Shown here one piece after another: positions 45,212 to 56,684 of a stretch of DNA of 64,000 nucleotides. The translations under genes and the position numbers were made by a program. The stretch comes from Marvania coccoides. Lineage: Eukaryota; Chlorophyta; Trebouxiophyceae; Chlorellales; Chlorellaceae. The DNA is taken from NCBI GenBank assembly GCA_963854735.1, contig OY978106.1, positions 620,001 through 684,000 of the forward strand, written 5' to 3'. The notes beneath the pieces were generated by a model. That model searched no databases. It saw only the letters and a program-made list of their open reading frames with translations, and was not told the DNA's origin. The first letter of the stretch is position 1, and each line of letters starts with the position of its first letter.

Positions 45212-45620
45212 TATATAATAGCGCAGGTAAATAAAAAAAATGTGCGAATACTGTTTTGCCGCTCTGGTTGGCAGATAATGAAACAGCTTTAACGCAATTC
45301 AAATTTATGCCTTGCTGGACATTTTGGCTGACCTTTTCTCGCTCGCTGCTTTACCCTCGAGATTAAATTTGTTATAAATCCCAAAAGATCAAAACGGTCT
45401 CATCTTCCGCCAATGGTTTGCTGCGAGCGACTTCAGCTTGCAGAGTTCTAAAGGTGAAAATTCCTCTCTCTCGCTCGGAACCGCGTTTGAGACTCGGATT
45501 TCGGATTCCGATCCTCCAAAACAGCTCAATGGAACGCATACAACCCGACCCTGCCAGCGAAATGCTAGACTCGTTTTTTTTTTTTCCATCTCCCATTTCC
45601 CCCCAGGCTTATTTGATCAT
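45212..45620. promoter_or_regulatory. Divergent promoter with probable 5' UTR intron of the H+-PPase
   Basis: A pyrimidine tract ending TTTCCCCCCAG sits 15 bases before the H+-PPase ATG, so an upstream noncoding exon is likely. Confidence 0.4.
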
Positions 45621-48600
45621 ATGAACCAGAGCTACGCATCGAATGCTTACAGAGGTATTCGCATGAGAGCTGCCATGGACATTGAAGGCGGCGAAGAACT
45701 CCCTCTCTCCAGCCTCGGTGGTATTCCTCCGCTGCATGGAGGAGTCAAAGCTTTTTCTCGTAGATCCTCTGCTACTAGCCCGGTAAGAAAACCTTACCGC
45801 CCAGTGCCTTGAAATGGAAACCAACATTTCAAACCCTTAAAAGAAACCCAACAATATTATTTTTCGCTTTCTTTTTATATGCAATGCAATAATGCAGCTC
45901 ACTGCCCTGGGCCGGTCATTTGACCCCAAAACTTTCCAATTCGCTGGCGTTGTGGCCAGCCTCATTCTTCTCTTCATCGGCTTCAGCGTCTCCCTCTCGC
46001 TCGTCTTCGTTCTGGCTACCTGTCTGGGCATGCTGGCCTTTGCTGCCTACCTCGCAGGCTGGGTGATGGCTAAAGACGAAGGCACAGCGGAAATGCAGGA
46101 GATTTCAACGGCAATCAGAGAAGGCGCTGAGGGCTATTTCGCCACGCAGTACGGCACCATCGGGCGGCTGGCCATGTTTCTCTGCGCCATCATCTTTTTC
46201 GTTTACTTTTTCAGGGCAGAAACACCCGAACAGGCGGCCGCTGGGATTTCGCGTTTCACTCTCGCCGCTCTCACAGCGGCGTCTTTCCTCCTGGGTGCCG
46301 GTTGCTCGGCGGTGGCGGGCTACGTGGGGATGTGGGTGTCGGTGCGTGCTAACGTGCGAGTGGCAGGTGCAGCACGCAGGTCGGCGCGCGAAGCGCTGGT
46401 TGTTGCGCTCCGAGCTGGTGGATTCTCAGGCATGATTGTGGTGGCCCTCATGGTAGGTTGATAATATGCCGTTTTTAATTTATTTTGTAATGGACGCGCA
46501 AACCGAATTAGAACGTTGTGGTCTGGTATTACATCCATCCTCAAGTAATTTGTTTATTTATCTATGTCCAGGTCCTGGGCATTGCCACGCTCTACTGCCT
46601 GCTGCACCTCACTTACGTCACCTGGGGAAATCTTAAGGACACAGACATCCCGCTGATGCTGGTGGGCTACGGCTTCGGCGCCTCCTTCGTGGCTCTCTTC
46701 GCGCAGCTCGGCGGCGGCATATACACAAAGGCCGCCGACGTGGGGGCCGACCTGGTGGGCAAAGTGGAGGCCGGCATCCCGGAAGACGATCCTCGCAACC
46801 CTGCGGTCATTGCAGATCTCGTCGGTGACAACGTGGGCGACTGCGCTGCTCGAGGGGCGGATCTCTTTGAGTCCATCGCCGCTGAGGTCATCTCCGCCAT
46901 GATTCTGGGCGGCACCATGGCGAAACAGGCAAATTTGCCGTCCGCCTCTGGCTTCATCCTCTTCCCCCTCGTCGTTCACACTCTGGACCTCGTCGTGTCG
47001 GCTGCCGGCATCCTGTCAGTGTCGCAAAAGGCGCCCCCTGGGGCGTCGCCCACAGAAGATCCGTACGCGGTGATGAAGGGGGGGTACATCGTGGCCATAG
47101 GGCTGTCTGTAGTAGGGTTCGTAGGGGCGTGCAAGGTCATGCTCGATGTTCCCCACGCCCCCACCGCCTGGCTGCACTTCGCAGGGTGCGGGATGGTGGG
47201 GGTGGTGACAGCTTACGCGTACGTGGGTATTGCTCAGTACTACACTGACTACAAGTACAAACCAGTACGAATCATCGCGGAGGCGTCCACCACCGGCCAC
47301 GCCACAAATATCATTGCGGGGATGGGCGTAGGGCTGGAGGCCACGGGGCTGCCTGTGCTGGTGATGTCAGTGGCGCTGGTGATGGCCTTCTGGCTGGGCA
47401 ACACATCGGGGCTGGTGAGGAAAATGAGAAACCCCCATTCTCGTTAAGCTATTCTCATTTCGGCCCCATTATGATTTTCTTTCTTTCTGCAGGCGCCGGA
47501 TTCTTCAGCCGACGGGTTGTTTGGCACAGCCGTGGCCACCATGGGAATGCTTTCCACCGCAGCCTACGTCCTCACAATGGACATCTTCGGTGAGATTTTC
47601 CACCGCCTGCACAAGAGAATGCAATTTTATAGCACCGGTGCAGTCAAAGTGAAATCAACCCCCGAGCATCCGCGTCGTTCAATTTGCAGGCCCCATAGCT
47701 GACAATGCCGGCGGCATTGTTGAAATGTCGCAGCAGCCGGAGTCAGTACGCGATATCACGGACCTGCTGGACGCAGTGGGAAACACCACGAAAGCCACCA
47801 CCAAGGGGTACGCCATCGGTTCCGCTGGCCTCGCCTCATTTTTGCTCTTTTCCGCGTACCTCGACGAGGTTGCCGCCTTCACCGGCAAGGCCTTTGACGT
47901 AGTCGACATTGCCGTGCCAGAAGTGTTCATCGGAGGGCTGCTGGGCGCCACGTTGGTGTTCATTTTCTCTTCCTGGACGTGCCGGGCGGTGGGCGCCACA
48001 GCCCAGGAGGTAGTGAACGAAGTGAGGCGGCAATTTGCCGAGCGCCCGGGCATAATGACGTACGCCGAAAAGCCGGACTACGCGCGGTGCGTGGCCATTG
48101 TGGCCCAGTCTGCGCTGCATGCAATGATTAAACCAGGGGTGTTGGCTGTCGCCGGCCCCGTGGCAGTTGGCATTGTTTTCAAATTTGTGGGGCTGGCTAC
48201 GGGGCAGGAGCTGCTGGGGGCCAAGGCTGTAGCTGCAATGCTCATGTTTGCCACCGTGTCTGGCATTCTCATGGCACTCTTCCTCAACACAGGCAAGGCA
48301 TCAACAAATTTTGTTTTTTTATTTCTTCTTGCCGCCCCGAGATTGCTCATTTTTTTAGCTTTATTTTCATATATTTCTACAATGTTGCCAGATTTATTTT
48401 CTCACTTAGCCCCGCTGTGTATTCTTTCTTTCTTCAAACAGCGGGCGGCGCGTGGGACAACGCCAAGAAGTACGTTGAGAGCGGAGCGCACGGGGGCAAG
48501 GGGTCTGAAGCCCACAAGGCAGCAGTCACAGGTGACACAGTGGGAGACCCGTTCAAGGTAAGCTAATTCACATGTTTTTCGCATGCAAAATAATATAATT

Positions 48601-48753
48601 GTTGGATTTCTTACAGCGTTCTTACAGCGTTTTATTTAAAAGCTAAACTGACAACGTTTCAATTCTTTTCAGGATACCATGGGCCCATCGCTGCACGTGC
48701 TAATTAAATTGATGGCTACGTTGAGCTTAGTGTTGGCTCCACTCTATGTCTGA
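45621..48753 (+). CDS. AVP2: Type II (K+-independent) proton-pumping pyrophosphatase
   Basis: Exons 45621-45782, 45898-46452, 46572-47414, 47493-47589, 47690-48292, 48442-48557 and 48673-48753 give 818 residues. It hydrolyses pyrophosphate and pumps H+ into Golgi, vacuole or acidocalcisome lumen. Visible motifs: [37 protein letters not shown] and [25 protein letters not shown] has Lys where K+-dependent pumps have Ala, the hallmark of the type II (AVP2) class. Sixteen or so helices are expected. The fifth intron starts ACAG|GCAAGG, a GC donor, restoring [18 protein letters not shown] role beside the VTC polymerase in phosphate and pyrophosphate homeostasis is plausible, though they are not co-transcribed. 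Confidence 0.95.
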
Positions 48754-49300
48754 CGAGGTAATATTCCTGGCACTCCGCTTCCGTCAAAGTTGAGAAATTT
48801 GGTTCAAATACGAAGTGATTTTGACTTGGGCGAGTGTTGCAAATAATCTTGTGCCAGAAAAAGTGTTTGTAGTGATGCATTGTTGAGCTTTTCATCACAA
48901 GTAAGAGAGAAATCCAGACGCCGCTGTTATTGTTTCATATGCCCAATAAGCACCGAGGATAATTAAGCTCTCGTCTTATATCTAAACAAAAATAAGATTT
49001 AAGAGACCCCAACGGGAGGACGCCTGTAGTAGGTGCTCATTTCCTACTCAAAAGGTTTCCCATTATCCATGACATGTGTCACAATCCAGACACCGGTACC
49101 GCAGTTATATTTTTTCAGTGTTTCTTTGCTCATTCCTTGTTGCTGTTGCCCTAAACTCGCCATCTCCTCCCTCTATTTTGGAATGTGTCTCTCTCTAAAT
49201 TTTTTCCCCTCCTCTCTTTGACAGTATAGTTTTCATTTTTGACCAACCCCAGCAACATAAAGAAAGAATGGAAACTAAACGCAGATGCAAAGCCCTGTCA
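48754..49300. other. Convergent spacer with repeat family 3 copy b
   Basis: 547 bp with no gene. ATCCAGAC(G/A)CCG occurs at 48912 and again at 49085 in similar T-rich contexts, suggesting a small local duplication. Confidence 0.5.
48936..48970. repeat. Repeat family 3, copy b
   Basis: CATATGCCCAATA, spacer, then CCGAGGATAATTAAGCTC, just downstream of the H+-PPase. Confidence 0.75.
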
Positions 49301-51723
49301 CTAGGAGGTCAGAATGGCGTTCAAGCTCGCTCTGCTGAACTCGTTGTCCTCAAAAAGCGCGCGCACCATGCTGGCTGTCTGCTCCCGCGTCAAACCAGCT
49401 GCTGCCAACCGCCCGCTCCGCCACCTCGCAGCAATCTCTCTACTAGGGCTGTCCAGCAGCTCACAAACCTCCCTCAGGCGTAACACATCCCTCCCCGCCT
49501 CATTTAACTCTGCCAGGTACTCAGCAGCTGCAGCGCCAGCCCCGGCAGCCGCCGCCCCCAACAGCCCCGCCGCTGGGGCCGTCAGCTCCCCCAGAATGCG
49601 CGGAATCTGCTGCGACTCGTCCTCAGAGATGTCCGGCAGCGCGACCACCCCGTCAGCGAGGGCGCCACACACTGCGTTGGCTAGTGCGGCAGCAGCGTTG
49701 ATGAAAGCGGCACGAGGCAGCACGGCCACCAATACCGAGCCAAGGCGCTGGAAACCGGCCAGCAGCTGCCGTACGGCTTTGTTGCGGCGAATGGCGCCTG
49801 GGCCGTCCAGGTTGCGCCAGTGGCGAAGCTCCTCCGAAGCTGCCGACAGCTCCGCCCATTGCCGATCCAGCATGGAGTCCAGCGCGGCTTCCCCGGCAGC
49901 TCTGACGCGCTTGGCAGCCGCCACAAAGTTGACGGAGGCGTGGATGAGGGTCTGCAGGCGCGGGGCGTGCGCCTGCGGCAGCACGCAGAGCGTGCGATAC
50001 ACATGCATGCAATCGTTGTACCGCAGAGCTGCCACGTACGGCAGCCCGCGCTCCTGCTCCGTCCCCGCCGGCTCCAGCGCCACCAGCAGCGCCGCCATGT
50101 CCACCACAGCGCCGCACATCGCCTGCGCCAGCGCAGGGCTGCCCGACCGGCAGGCGTCCCCCAAGGCATCGTTCATCAACACCACCAGCCCTTCTGCAGC
50201 TCGCGTGCAGGTGTAGGGACCCACGTCCGCCACCGCAGGCTCCCCCGCAAGCTCCGCCACCGCCGCGGCGCCTGCTATCCCGCCAAACAGCGCCCGCTGC
50301 GACGACGGCGGCGGGAAGGGTTTGCCGCTGCTGTTAGGTGGCAGCCAGGACTCGATTGCGACGGGTTCCTTGGCGGCGGAGCTGGTCAGCACGTCACGCG
50401 CGGCGGCCACGAACCGCGTGCGCTTTTCTGCCAGTACCCTGCCCACAGTTTGCCTCACAAATTTGGCAATGGGGCCTTCGATAGATTCCTGCCACAGCCC
50501 TAATTTCACAGCCTTTGCCTCCAGTTTCACGCCCAACGCGCCCGCCCGCACGAAACCCTCCAGATCCGCGTCTGTAGCAGGCCGCGCGGCGCCCAGGCGC
50601 CACGAAATGTAGGCCCCCGCCGCCGCCGGCCACAGCAATTGCCCGAGCTGCGCCGCCAGCGCGCGGTCGCTGGCCAGCGCGCCGTCGCACACCGCCTTGA
50701 GACAGCGGTAGAACATCCGTTCCGCTGCACCGCGGGAGGACCCGCCGCCGCCTGCTACGGTGGCTGCTGAGAGCGCTGAGGACGCTACGCTGCCGGCTGG
50801 ACTTTCCAGCGCGCCAACAGCTGCTGCGGCCTGCGCCGCCGCCGTCAGCAGCGGGGTGACGCAGCTATCCACCAGCGCGGTGCTGAGGTTGCGCAGCGCG
50901 TCGGGCAGCACGCCCAGCACGGCTGCCGCCGCCCACACTTGCGCCAAGGCTGCCTGCGTTTGCCGGACTGGGGAGTGCAGCGCGGGGAGGTGGGTGCCAG
51001 GATCGATTACCAGGTATTGGGGAGGGGCTGTAATGACGTAATCACGCAGCACAGTCAATCTTTCTTCCACGGCAACAGTGGCCGCTGCCTCCTCGCCAGA
51101 ACCACCCGCTGTGGCGCCCTTCATCTCCAAAATCAGCTTCGCCGCGGCTTCGTACGCCCCCTGTGCCACCTGCACGTCGTAGTCTGCCAGTTTCTGCTGC
51201 ATTTTCGCCACTGCTGCGATCTCTTCTCCCGCCGCCACCGCCGATTGAAGCTCAGCCACTAACGCTGCGTCCTCTGCGGCCAGGGTGGCTATCTGGGCGA
51301 GCGCATCGTCACCCTCGGTCAGTCCGCGGTCCAGCAGGCTGGCAGTGGCGGCGGCGACTGCGGCTTCAGCTGGAAGAGGGTCAGCTGAAGCAAAGTCGGC
51401 AGGAGTGGAGCAGCAGCTGCTCACGCTGGAAAGCAGCGCGCGCAATGTTTCTTCGCGGCGGACGTCGATCGCGTGGATACTCTGCTGCAGAGAACTCGCG
51501 GTGAGGCCCTGTGAGGGAGGGACAGATCGCTTGTTTTGCGGTTAATCTTTTTTATTTTTTGGTAGTTGAAGGGAGAGAAACAAATCATGATGGCCAGCGC
51601 AAATTGGGGTGAATTGAAGGGGTGAGTTACCTCGGTGTGCAGACTGGCGAGCAGCGCATCCAGCACCTCGGCGTGAGAGGAGGCATTTTGTTGAGGATGG
51701 CCCGATGGCGCCGTGGCTGCCAT
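49301..51723 (-). CDS. ZW10: ZW10-like tethering / kinetochore protein
   Basis: Exons 51723-51631 and 51508-49301 give 766 residues. The reading is helical throughout, with an N-terminal coiled coil (LTASSLQQSIHAIDVRREET) and many Ala. The middle contains RYNDCMHVYRTLCVLP, matching the ZW10 block (YNDC.Y....L). The C-terminus (GLTREQTASMVRALFEDNEF) matches the ZW10 end that binds its partner. In plants and animals ZW10 joins RINT1 and NAG in the Golgi-to-ER tethering complex (NRZ/Dsl1); animals also use it at kinetochores. Length fits the family (about 740-780). Confidence 0.75.
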
Positions 51724-52317
51724 GTTCACGAGCCTTGATGGTGTTCAATGCACGTAATAAAATACTGAATGGTAAAAAGCGCTGGTGAGCGACAAATTGG
51801 TCAAAAAGATTTGCGGAAAGAAAAACATTCAGAGCGATTTAGATGACGAATGCAACGCTTGATTGCTATTATAAAAATTGTAAAAATAATAAGGCGTCGA
51901 GAACGGCGTGTGAGTGCGGCAGCGGCAGCATTGGTAGCTGTTATTTCACAAGTGACTGACACTTCGGCGATTACAGATGTGAGTGATCGACTTGTTGCAA
52001 GGGCTGAGCAGCCGAATCGGCGCACGCTGAATGTCGCCGAAGCCTCTAAACGCATTCTTCGCCACCAATACTCACGCATTATCCCATTATTGCCCATGGC
52101 GCCGATTTTCAGAAAAAATACTGCCAACGTCTTGAGCCCTTGTTAGTCATTCAACCCACCCTGAGAGAGTGAGAACATACATTTAACCTAATTTCACCAG
52201 GAGGTAAGGACGTTTGGGCTTAGAGCTCTTCGCTTGCCTTGGGGTCAAGCCGAAAACAAAAAACTCTTCCTCTACCTGAAAATCGCTACATCTCTTCCAA
52301 AGCGTCAAGTAACGGCT
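51724..52317. promoter_or_regulatory. Divergent promoter, ZW10-like / S1 gene
   Basis: 594 bp. A + open frame at 51850-52146 (98 codons) has no family match and AT-rich codons, so it is not called. Confidence 0.4.
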
Positions 52318-54382
52318 ATGGATGACTTTTCCCCCCGCCGCCGGAGCTCCTCCGCCTCTCCAGGTAAACACTACTGCCCCAGTGTTTTCAATCATCAGAT
52401 TTTCGAGAACAGAATTTACCATCAAATGTATTGTATCAACCCCCCATTAGACCGCCGGCGTGGCGTCTCCCTCAGGCGGTCCGCTCGCCCCCGCTCCCCT
52501 TCTCTCTCCCCCATCCGCGCCGGTCTCCCAGCCACCACCACCTCCGCCGACAGGCTCCCTCCTCCAAACCCTTACATGTACCAGCGCTCCGAGCCGGCGG
52601 CTGACTGCCGTGCTGGCTACCGTCCTTTCGACGGCGCCCTGGGGGATCTCGCGACAGCGGATCCCCCCAGCAGCCGCAAGAATAACAACAACAAAGGCAG
52701 TGGCAGCGGTGGGTACACCAAGAACACCGGCAAATGGAACACCGGCACGCCGGATGCGGCGCGCTACGGAGACAGCCGCGGCCGCAGCGAAGACCTGCAA
52801 ATCGGGCAAATTTTCCAAGCTGCCGTCACCTCCCTGCGCCCCATCGGCCTGTTCGTGGAGCTGCCTGGGCAGGCTCAACGGTTCAAGGCGATGGTTCACG
52901 TAGGGCAGATCAGCGCTAAGCTGAACGCGGATTACCTCGCCGCCCTGAAGGACAAGCAGGTGGAGGACGACAGTGAGTTGTTAATCAACAAAAAAAAAAA
53001 AACTTCCCTCATATGCCCAGTGTTCCCCGAGGATAATTAAGCTCATCGTGTTACACTATATATGTAGTTTACTTGCCTCACCTGCCCCCCTGTTTTGGCC
53101 TATTTAACCCTCCCCTGTCATGCGACTGCAGTGAAACTTGCCATCCTGGAGAACTTCTGCTCCAGGGGCGAGCTTGTGTGGGTAAAAATCAGCGACATCG
53201 TTAGGGACAGCGCAGGCATTAAGCACGTCGACTGCACCATGCTCGAGGTGGACCAAGATAACGGGAGGGACCTCGAACCCAGCCGGGAGGCACAAATTCC
53301 GCCGGGCGGCAGCGGCAGCTACTCTCTTCTGCAGCTGCCGCAGCTGCACTCCGTCCACCGGGCGCTGGTGCAGTCGGTGCAGCCCTACGGCGCGCTGCTG
53401 CAGCTCAAGGGCAGCGACGGCAGCCAGGGGCAGGTGCTGTTGCCGTGCGACCACATCAGCGAGCACCTGGCGTTTGACGACCGGGAAACTCACAAGGAGC
53501 GCATCCAGGTGGGTCTCTCTATAGTATACGTTAGATGCTGCTGCTGCACCCGCCCCCCCTCGAAAACCCGCATTTATTTCATTCATTTCCGCCATCGGTG
53601 GCGGTTTGCTGCTATTCAGCTCTTGCACAAGGACGCTATACTCCCACCTTAATCCGAGTTTTTTTTTCTCGTTCGATAACATGCAGGCTATTACCCAGGA
53701 GCTGCCCGTGGGCCAGCTTGTGTGGGTGAAGATCATTGACGTTAACCCAGCCGCCCAAAGGGGGCAGCCTGCTGTCATCGCCTCCTCCCGGGTGGTCAAC
53801 CAGCGGGGAGGAGAAGATCTGGACCCCGACAACGTACTCATCTCGCCGGTGAAAAGGAGCGGAGCTGGCGGCGAGTTTGGTGGTGGTGGCGGCGGTGGCG
53901 GCGGTGTGAGTAGCCCTAGGAGCGGCGAAAAGAAAGGAGGGAAACCGCAAGGCGGCGGCGGCTCAAGCTACCAGGTGCGTATCTACTCATTACGATTGAA
54001 AGTGGGTGGGGGTGGGGGTCGATTTTTTTTAACCGACAACTAGCATGCGGCAAGAAAGGGGGTAGGGAGATGGAAATTTTAGATAGTCAGTATAGAGGAG
54101 ATGCTGTTGCTATATGTTAGTTCTTTGCTGCGATGTTGTTTACCACGGTGCAGCTTGCAGGCGAGCGAGGGCATCAGGTCTCCTCAGGCGGCGGCGGCCA
54201 TGGCAGCAGCGACGACGGCGATTGGCCGCGCATCGGGGCCGCGCGCCGTGTCTCCGGGAGCTCCTTCGGGGGCAAGGGGCGCCAGCGGCAATAATGGCGG
54301 CGGGCGGGGGCCCTTCCCGCTGCAGCTGCCTCCAAGAGGCGCAGAAGGAGGAGGACCGAGTGCCAAACCGACTTTCACGTAA
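52318..54382 (+). CDS. Nuclear S1 RNA-binding domain protein
   Basis: Exons 52318-52363, 52451-52972, 53132-53508, 53687-53974 and 54161-54382 give 484 residues. An RS-like start (FSPRRRSSSASP, RPRSPSLSP) precedes two S1-type OB folds. The first runs from LQIGQIFQAAVTSLRPIGLF to RGELVWVKISDI. The second runs from VHRALVQSVQPYGALLQL to VGQLVWVKIIDV. The tail is Gly/Ala-rich. The layout recalls ZCCHC17/pNO40 or the S1 part of DHX8, both linked to RNA processing, but no zinc knuckle or helicase is present. The last codons are ACG TAA GT: the stop overlaps a perfect donor (GTAAGT), so a longer spliced C-terminus is possible. Intron 2 holds repeat family 3. Confidence 0.75.
53010..53043. repeat. 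Repeat family 3, copy c (intronic)
   Basis: CATATGCCCAGTG, spacer, then CCGAGGATAATTAAGCTC, inside the second intron of the S1 gene. Confidence 0.75.
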
Positions 54383-54471
54383 GTTACTTCATAAATTTGT
54401 TGGTTTTTGTGAACCAAGAAATTTTCGATTTTTTTTCAAAAATTTGTCGCTTCAGCAAGTCGAGGGTTTCT

Positions 54472-55565
54472 TTACATTTTCGGTTTCGTTTTTCGCCGCG
54501 CCGTGAGGGTCTTTTGTTCTTTCCTCTTTTTCGCTTGTGCCACGATTCTCTGCACAAGCTTGCACATTGGTGGCTCCGCGGCTTCGCCACCCACAGTTTC
54601 TTCGTAGTCGCCGTCTTCCGTTCCCTTCTTTTCCACATTCAGTTTCTTCTTCGCCTCCTCTTTCTCCATCCCTTTCCATCCTTCATTTCCAGCGTTCAGC
54701 TCATACATCTTCCCTGGCTGCAAAAACCAGCCAAAAATTGAGTATCGCGTGTGATCGCCTGTCACCGCCTCCACTTTGTGCCACCTCGGCACTCTAAAAA
54801 ATATCGCAGAGTTAAATTCCGGTACATATTTCGTATCTGCACGAAAACACAGCTCAAAAATCAGTGTATTCTCAAAATTTTCAAACCAAGCTTTTTTCCC
54901 TCCCTAAGCAATCGTAGTACCGTTTCTCTCCCACAAATCCCACTACTTGCCTGTTTCGAGGTCGAAAAGCGCGCCGCCCCACTCTTCCTTCCACCCTTTT
55001 GTGAGGTAGTACACCACGGTGACGTCTCTGCTGCACAGAACGACATCGTTGCTGTCGGTCAACTGAATGTCGGTATACGCGCGATCATCATGCGGCGCGA
55101 TGTGGTCGTCGGCGCAGTACCTGGCGGCGCTGAACACGTTGAGCTGATCGGGCAGCAGCAGCGTGAACACCCGCAGCAGGGCATCCATGCTCTTGTGCCC
55201 CGTTTTTGTGCTCACGAAGCTGTGTTCGATGTTATTGTGGGTATAGTCTAAAAAAAGTAAAGGGGAGTTAATGTGGATGCTTCCGGTTATGTGTATCTAT
55301 TTTCCTCTCTTTTCTCACCTTCATTAGCTGCCGTCGGCAGCCAGCAGTTGTCTGCCACGCCCTGCACTATTTCCAAGGCCTCCTCCGCCACCATCGGCGG
55401 CAGGAACTCGCTTATTTTTATGATGCCGCCGCTGTCGTTCAGCAGCTGAGGAATGTCCCACTGCCCCATCCATTTTGAGGCTTTTTCGAAACTATTCAGC
55501 CATCTAATCGCAGCTTGGCCGCAGGCTGACGCACCCTGGCTCTCTTCCCGCCGACTTTTCCCCAT
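54472..55565 (-). CDS. 2-oxoglutarate/Fe(II) dioxygenase (prolyl-hydroxylase-like)
   Basis: Exons 55565-55319, 55247-54951 and 54791-54472 give 287 residues. Fe(II) ligands are the His and Asp in APHDDRAY and the His in RWHKVEAV. The Arg in RYSIFGWF would bind 2-oxoglutarate; YYLTKGWKEEWGGALFDL is the usual strand pair. The intron 2 donor is ACAG|GCAAGT (GC) and the acceptor ends TAGAG, restoring LETVPRWHKV. Substrate is likely a protein side chain or a small molecule. The last 80 residues are Lys/Glu-rich and disordered. There is no signal peptide, so it is cytosolic or nuclear. It is head-to-head with the RS-rich gene. Confidence 0.85.
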
Positions 55566-55734
55566 TCTCTCAATCGATTATATTTTTTAATTCTGAAATT
55601 CAAGCTTGGGTTCCCTCGTTTCGGCCACATTTTCCTGCTTTCGAATTCGAGGAATAAAATTGACTTGCATTGGCCTTCAATTTTTGCACCGCAGGGGCCA
55701 GGTTCCTGGCCGGCCCTCCATCCTCCCTGCGTGG

Positions 55735-56235
55735 ATGACCAAAGCAGCGGCAGATCCAGCCCGCAACCGCTCTCCCTCGCCTTCACCTGCCTATGACCGC
55801 AACCGCGACCCCACCGCCCCTGTCCGCCGCCACGGATCCCGCTCTCCTCTCCCCCGCTCTCCTCGACAGCCCCCTCTTTTTGCCTCTCTCCCACTTCACT
55901 GCTCTCCTGCTGCTCTCCCTCCTCCTTCCCCTGCTGCTGTCTATCAGATTGGCGATAAAGGCCCTACCACTGCTCGTGCTGCCGCTGCTATTCCCGAGAA
56001 TTTCGCTGCACCCGGCGCCCCCCCCCTCGACGCGAACGCGCTCCGTGAAATTTCAGGTGCTCTGGCGGTGCTGCAGTCGTACGGATTGAAGCCTACCTGT
56101 GGCAATATCAGCAGCAGCAAAACCAGCCACAAGCGCAAGAAGGAGCACAAGAAGAAGGAGAAGCGGGAGAAGCTCCACCACAAGCGCAGGCGGACGCATT
56201 CCAGGTCGAGGGAGCGCAGCAGGGACCCCAAGTAA
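55735..56235 (+). CDS. RS/K-rich small protein
   Basis: The open frame begins at 55606, but the ATG at 55735 (MTKAAADPARNRSPSPSP) follows a TTTGCACCGCAG acceptor-like site near 55694 and is the better start: 166 residues. Pro/Ser/Arg-rich first half, a short ordered piece (LREISGALAVLQSYGLKP), then a Lys/Arg/Ser tail (HKRKKEHKKKEKREK, RTHSRSRERSRDPK). The tail is that of spliceosome-associated SR-related proteins. No RRM. The family is not recognised. Confidence 0.55.
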   Translation: MTKAAADPARNRSPSPSPAYDRNRDPTAPVRRHGSRSPLPRSPRQPPLFASLPLHCSPAALPPPSPAAVYQIGDKGPTTARAAAAIPENFAAPGAPPLDANALREISGALAVLQSYGLKPTCGNISSSKTSHKRKKEHKKKEKREKLHHKRRRTHSRSRERSRDPK

Positions 56236-56684
56236 ATCGATTCAGCGTTCACTAGCAAAAGCGGTGAAGCGCCCACATAATGATTGAACAAGAAGAAATA
56301 AAAGAATGGCGCATTGCCGACAACGACAGTGTGACTAGTTCCAAGTGTCCTAGAAGGAATTTGCTTATATAAGGGACTTTGCTTGCATGAATTAGAAGAA
56401 AAAAATAGCGCGAATCAAACGCCGTCCTTGCTTTCCATTTGCTTGCATGAATTAGAAGAAAAAAACAGCGTGAATCAAACGCCGTCCTTGCTTTCCATTT
56501 GCTTGCATGACAGAAAAATGCGCTTGAAAGAAAAATGAATAAACGCAAAATCAGAAAAACAGCAGAAAAACTGGCTGAGCCGCATGTTTCGGAGTTCTCA
56601 CGCACGAATTATTTGCGATATTAATTGAGTTTCACTGATGTTCAAATTTGTTTTGAATCTCCCCCTCAGAAAATGCCCTCTCCG
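56236..56684. other. Convergent 3' region with tandem repeat
   Basis: No gene. Contains the 60-bp tandem repeat listed separately, preceded by TTGCTTATATAAGG. Confidence 0.5.
56381..56515. repeat. 60-bp tandem repeat, about 2.2 copies
   Basis: Units start at 56381, 56441 and 56501 with GCTTGCATGA. The first two differ at only two positions (AATAGCGC versus AACAGCGT). Confidence 0.95.

Noticed and set aside
51850..52146. 98-codon + ORF between ZW10 and the S1 gene
   Set aside because: AT-rich codons, no domain, and an equally long antisense frame.
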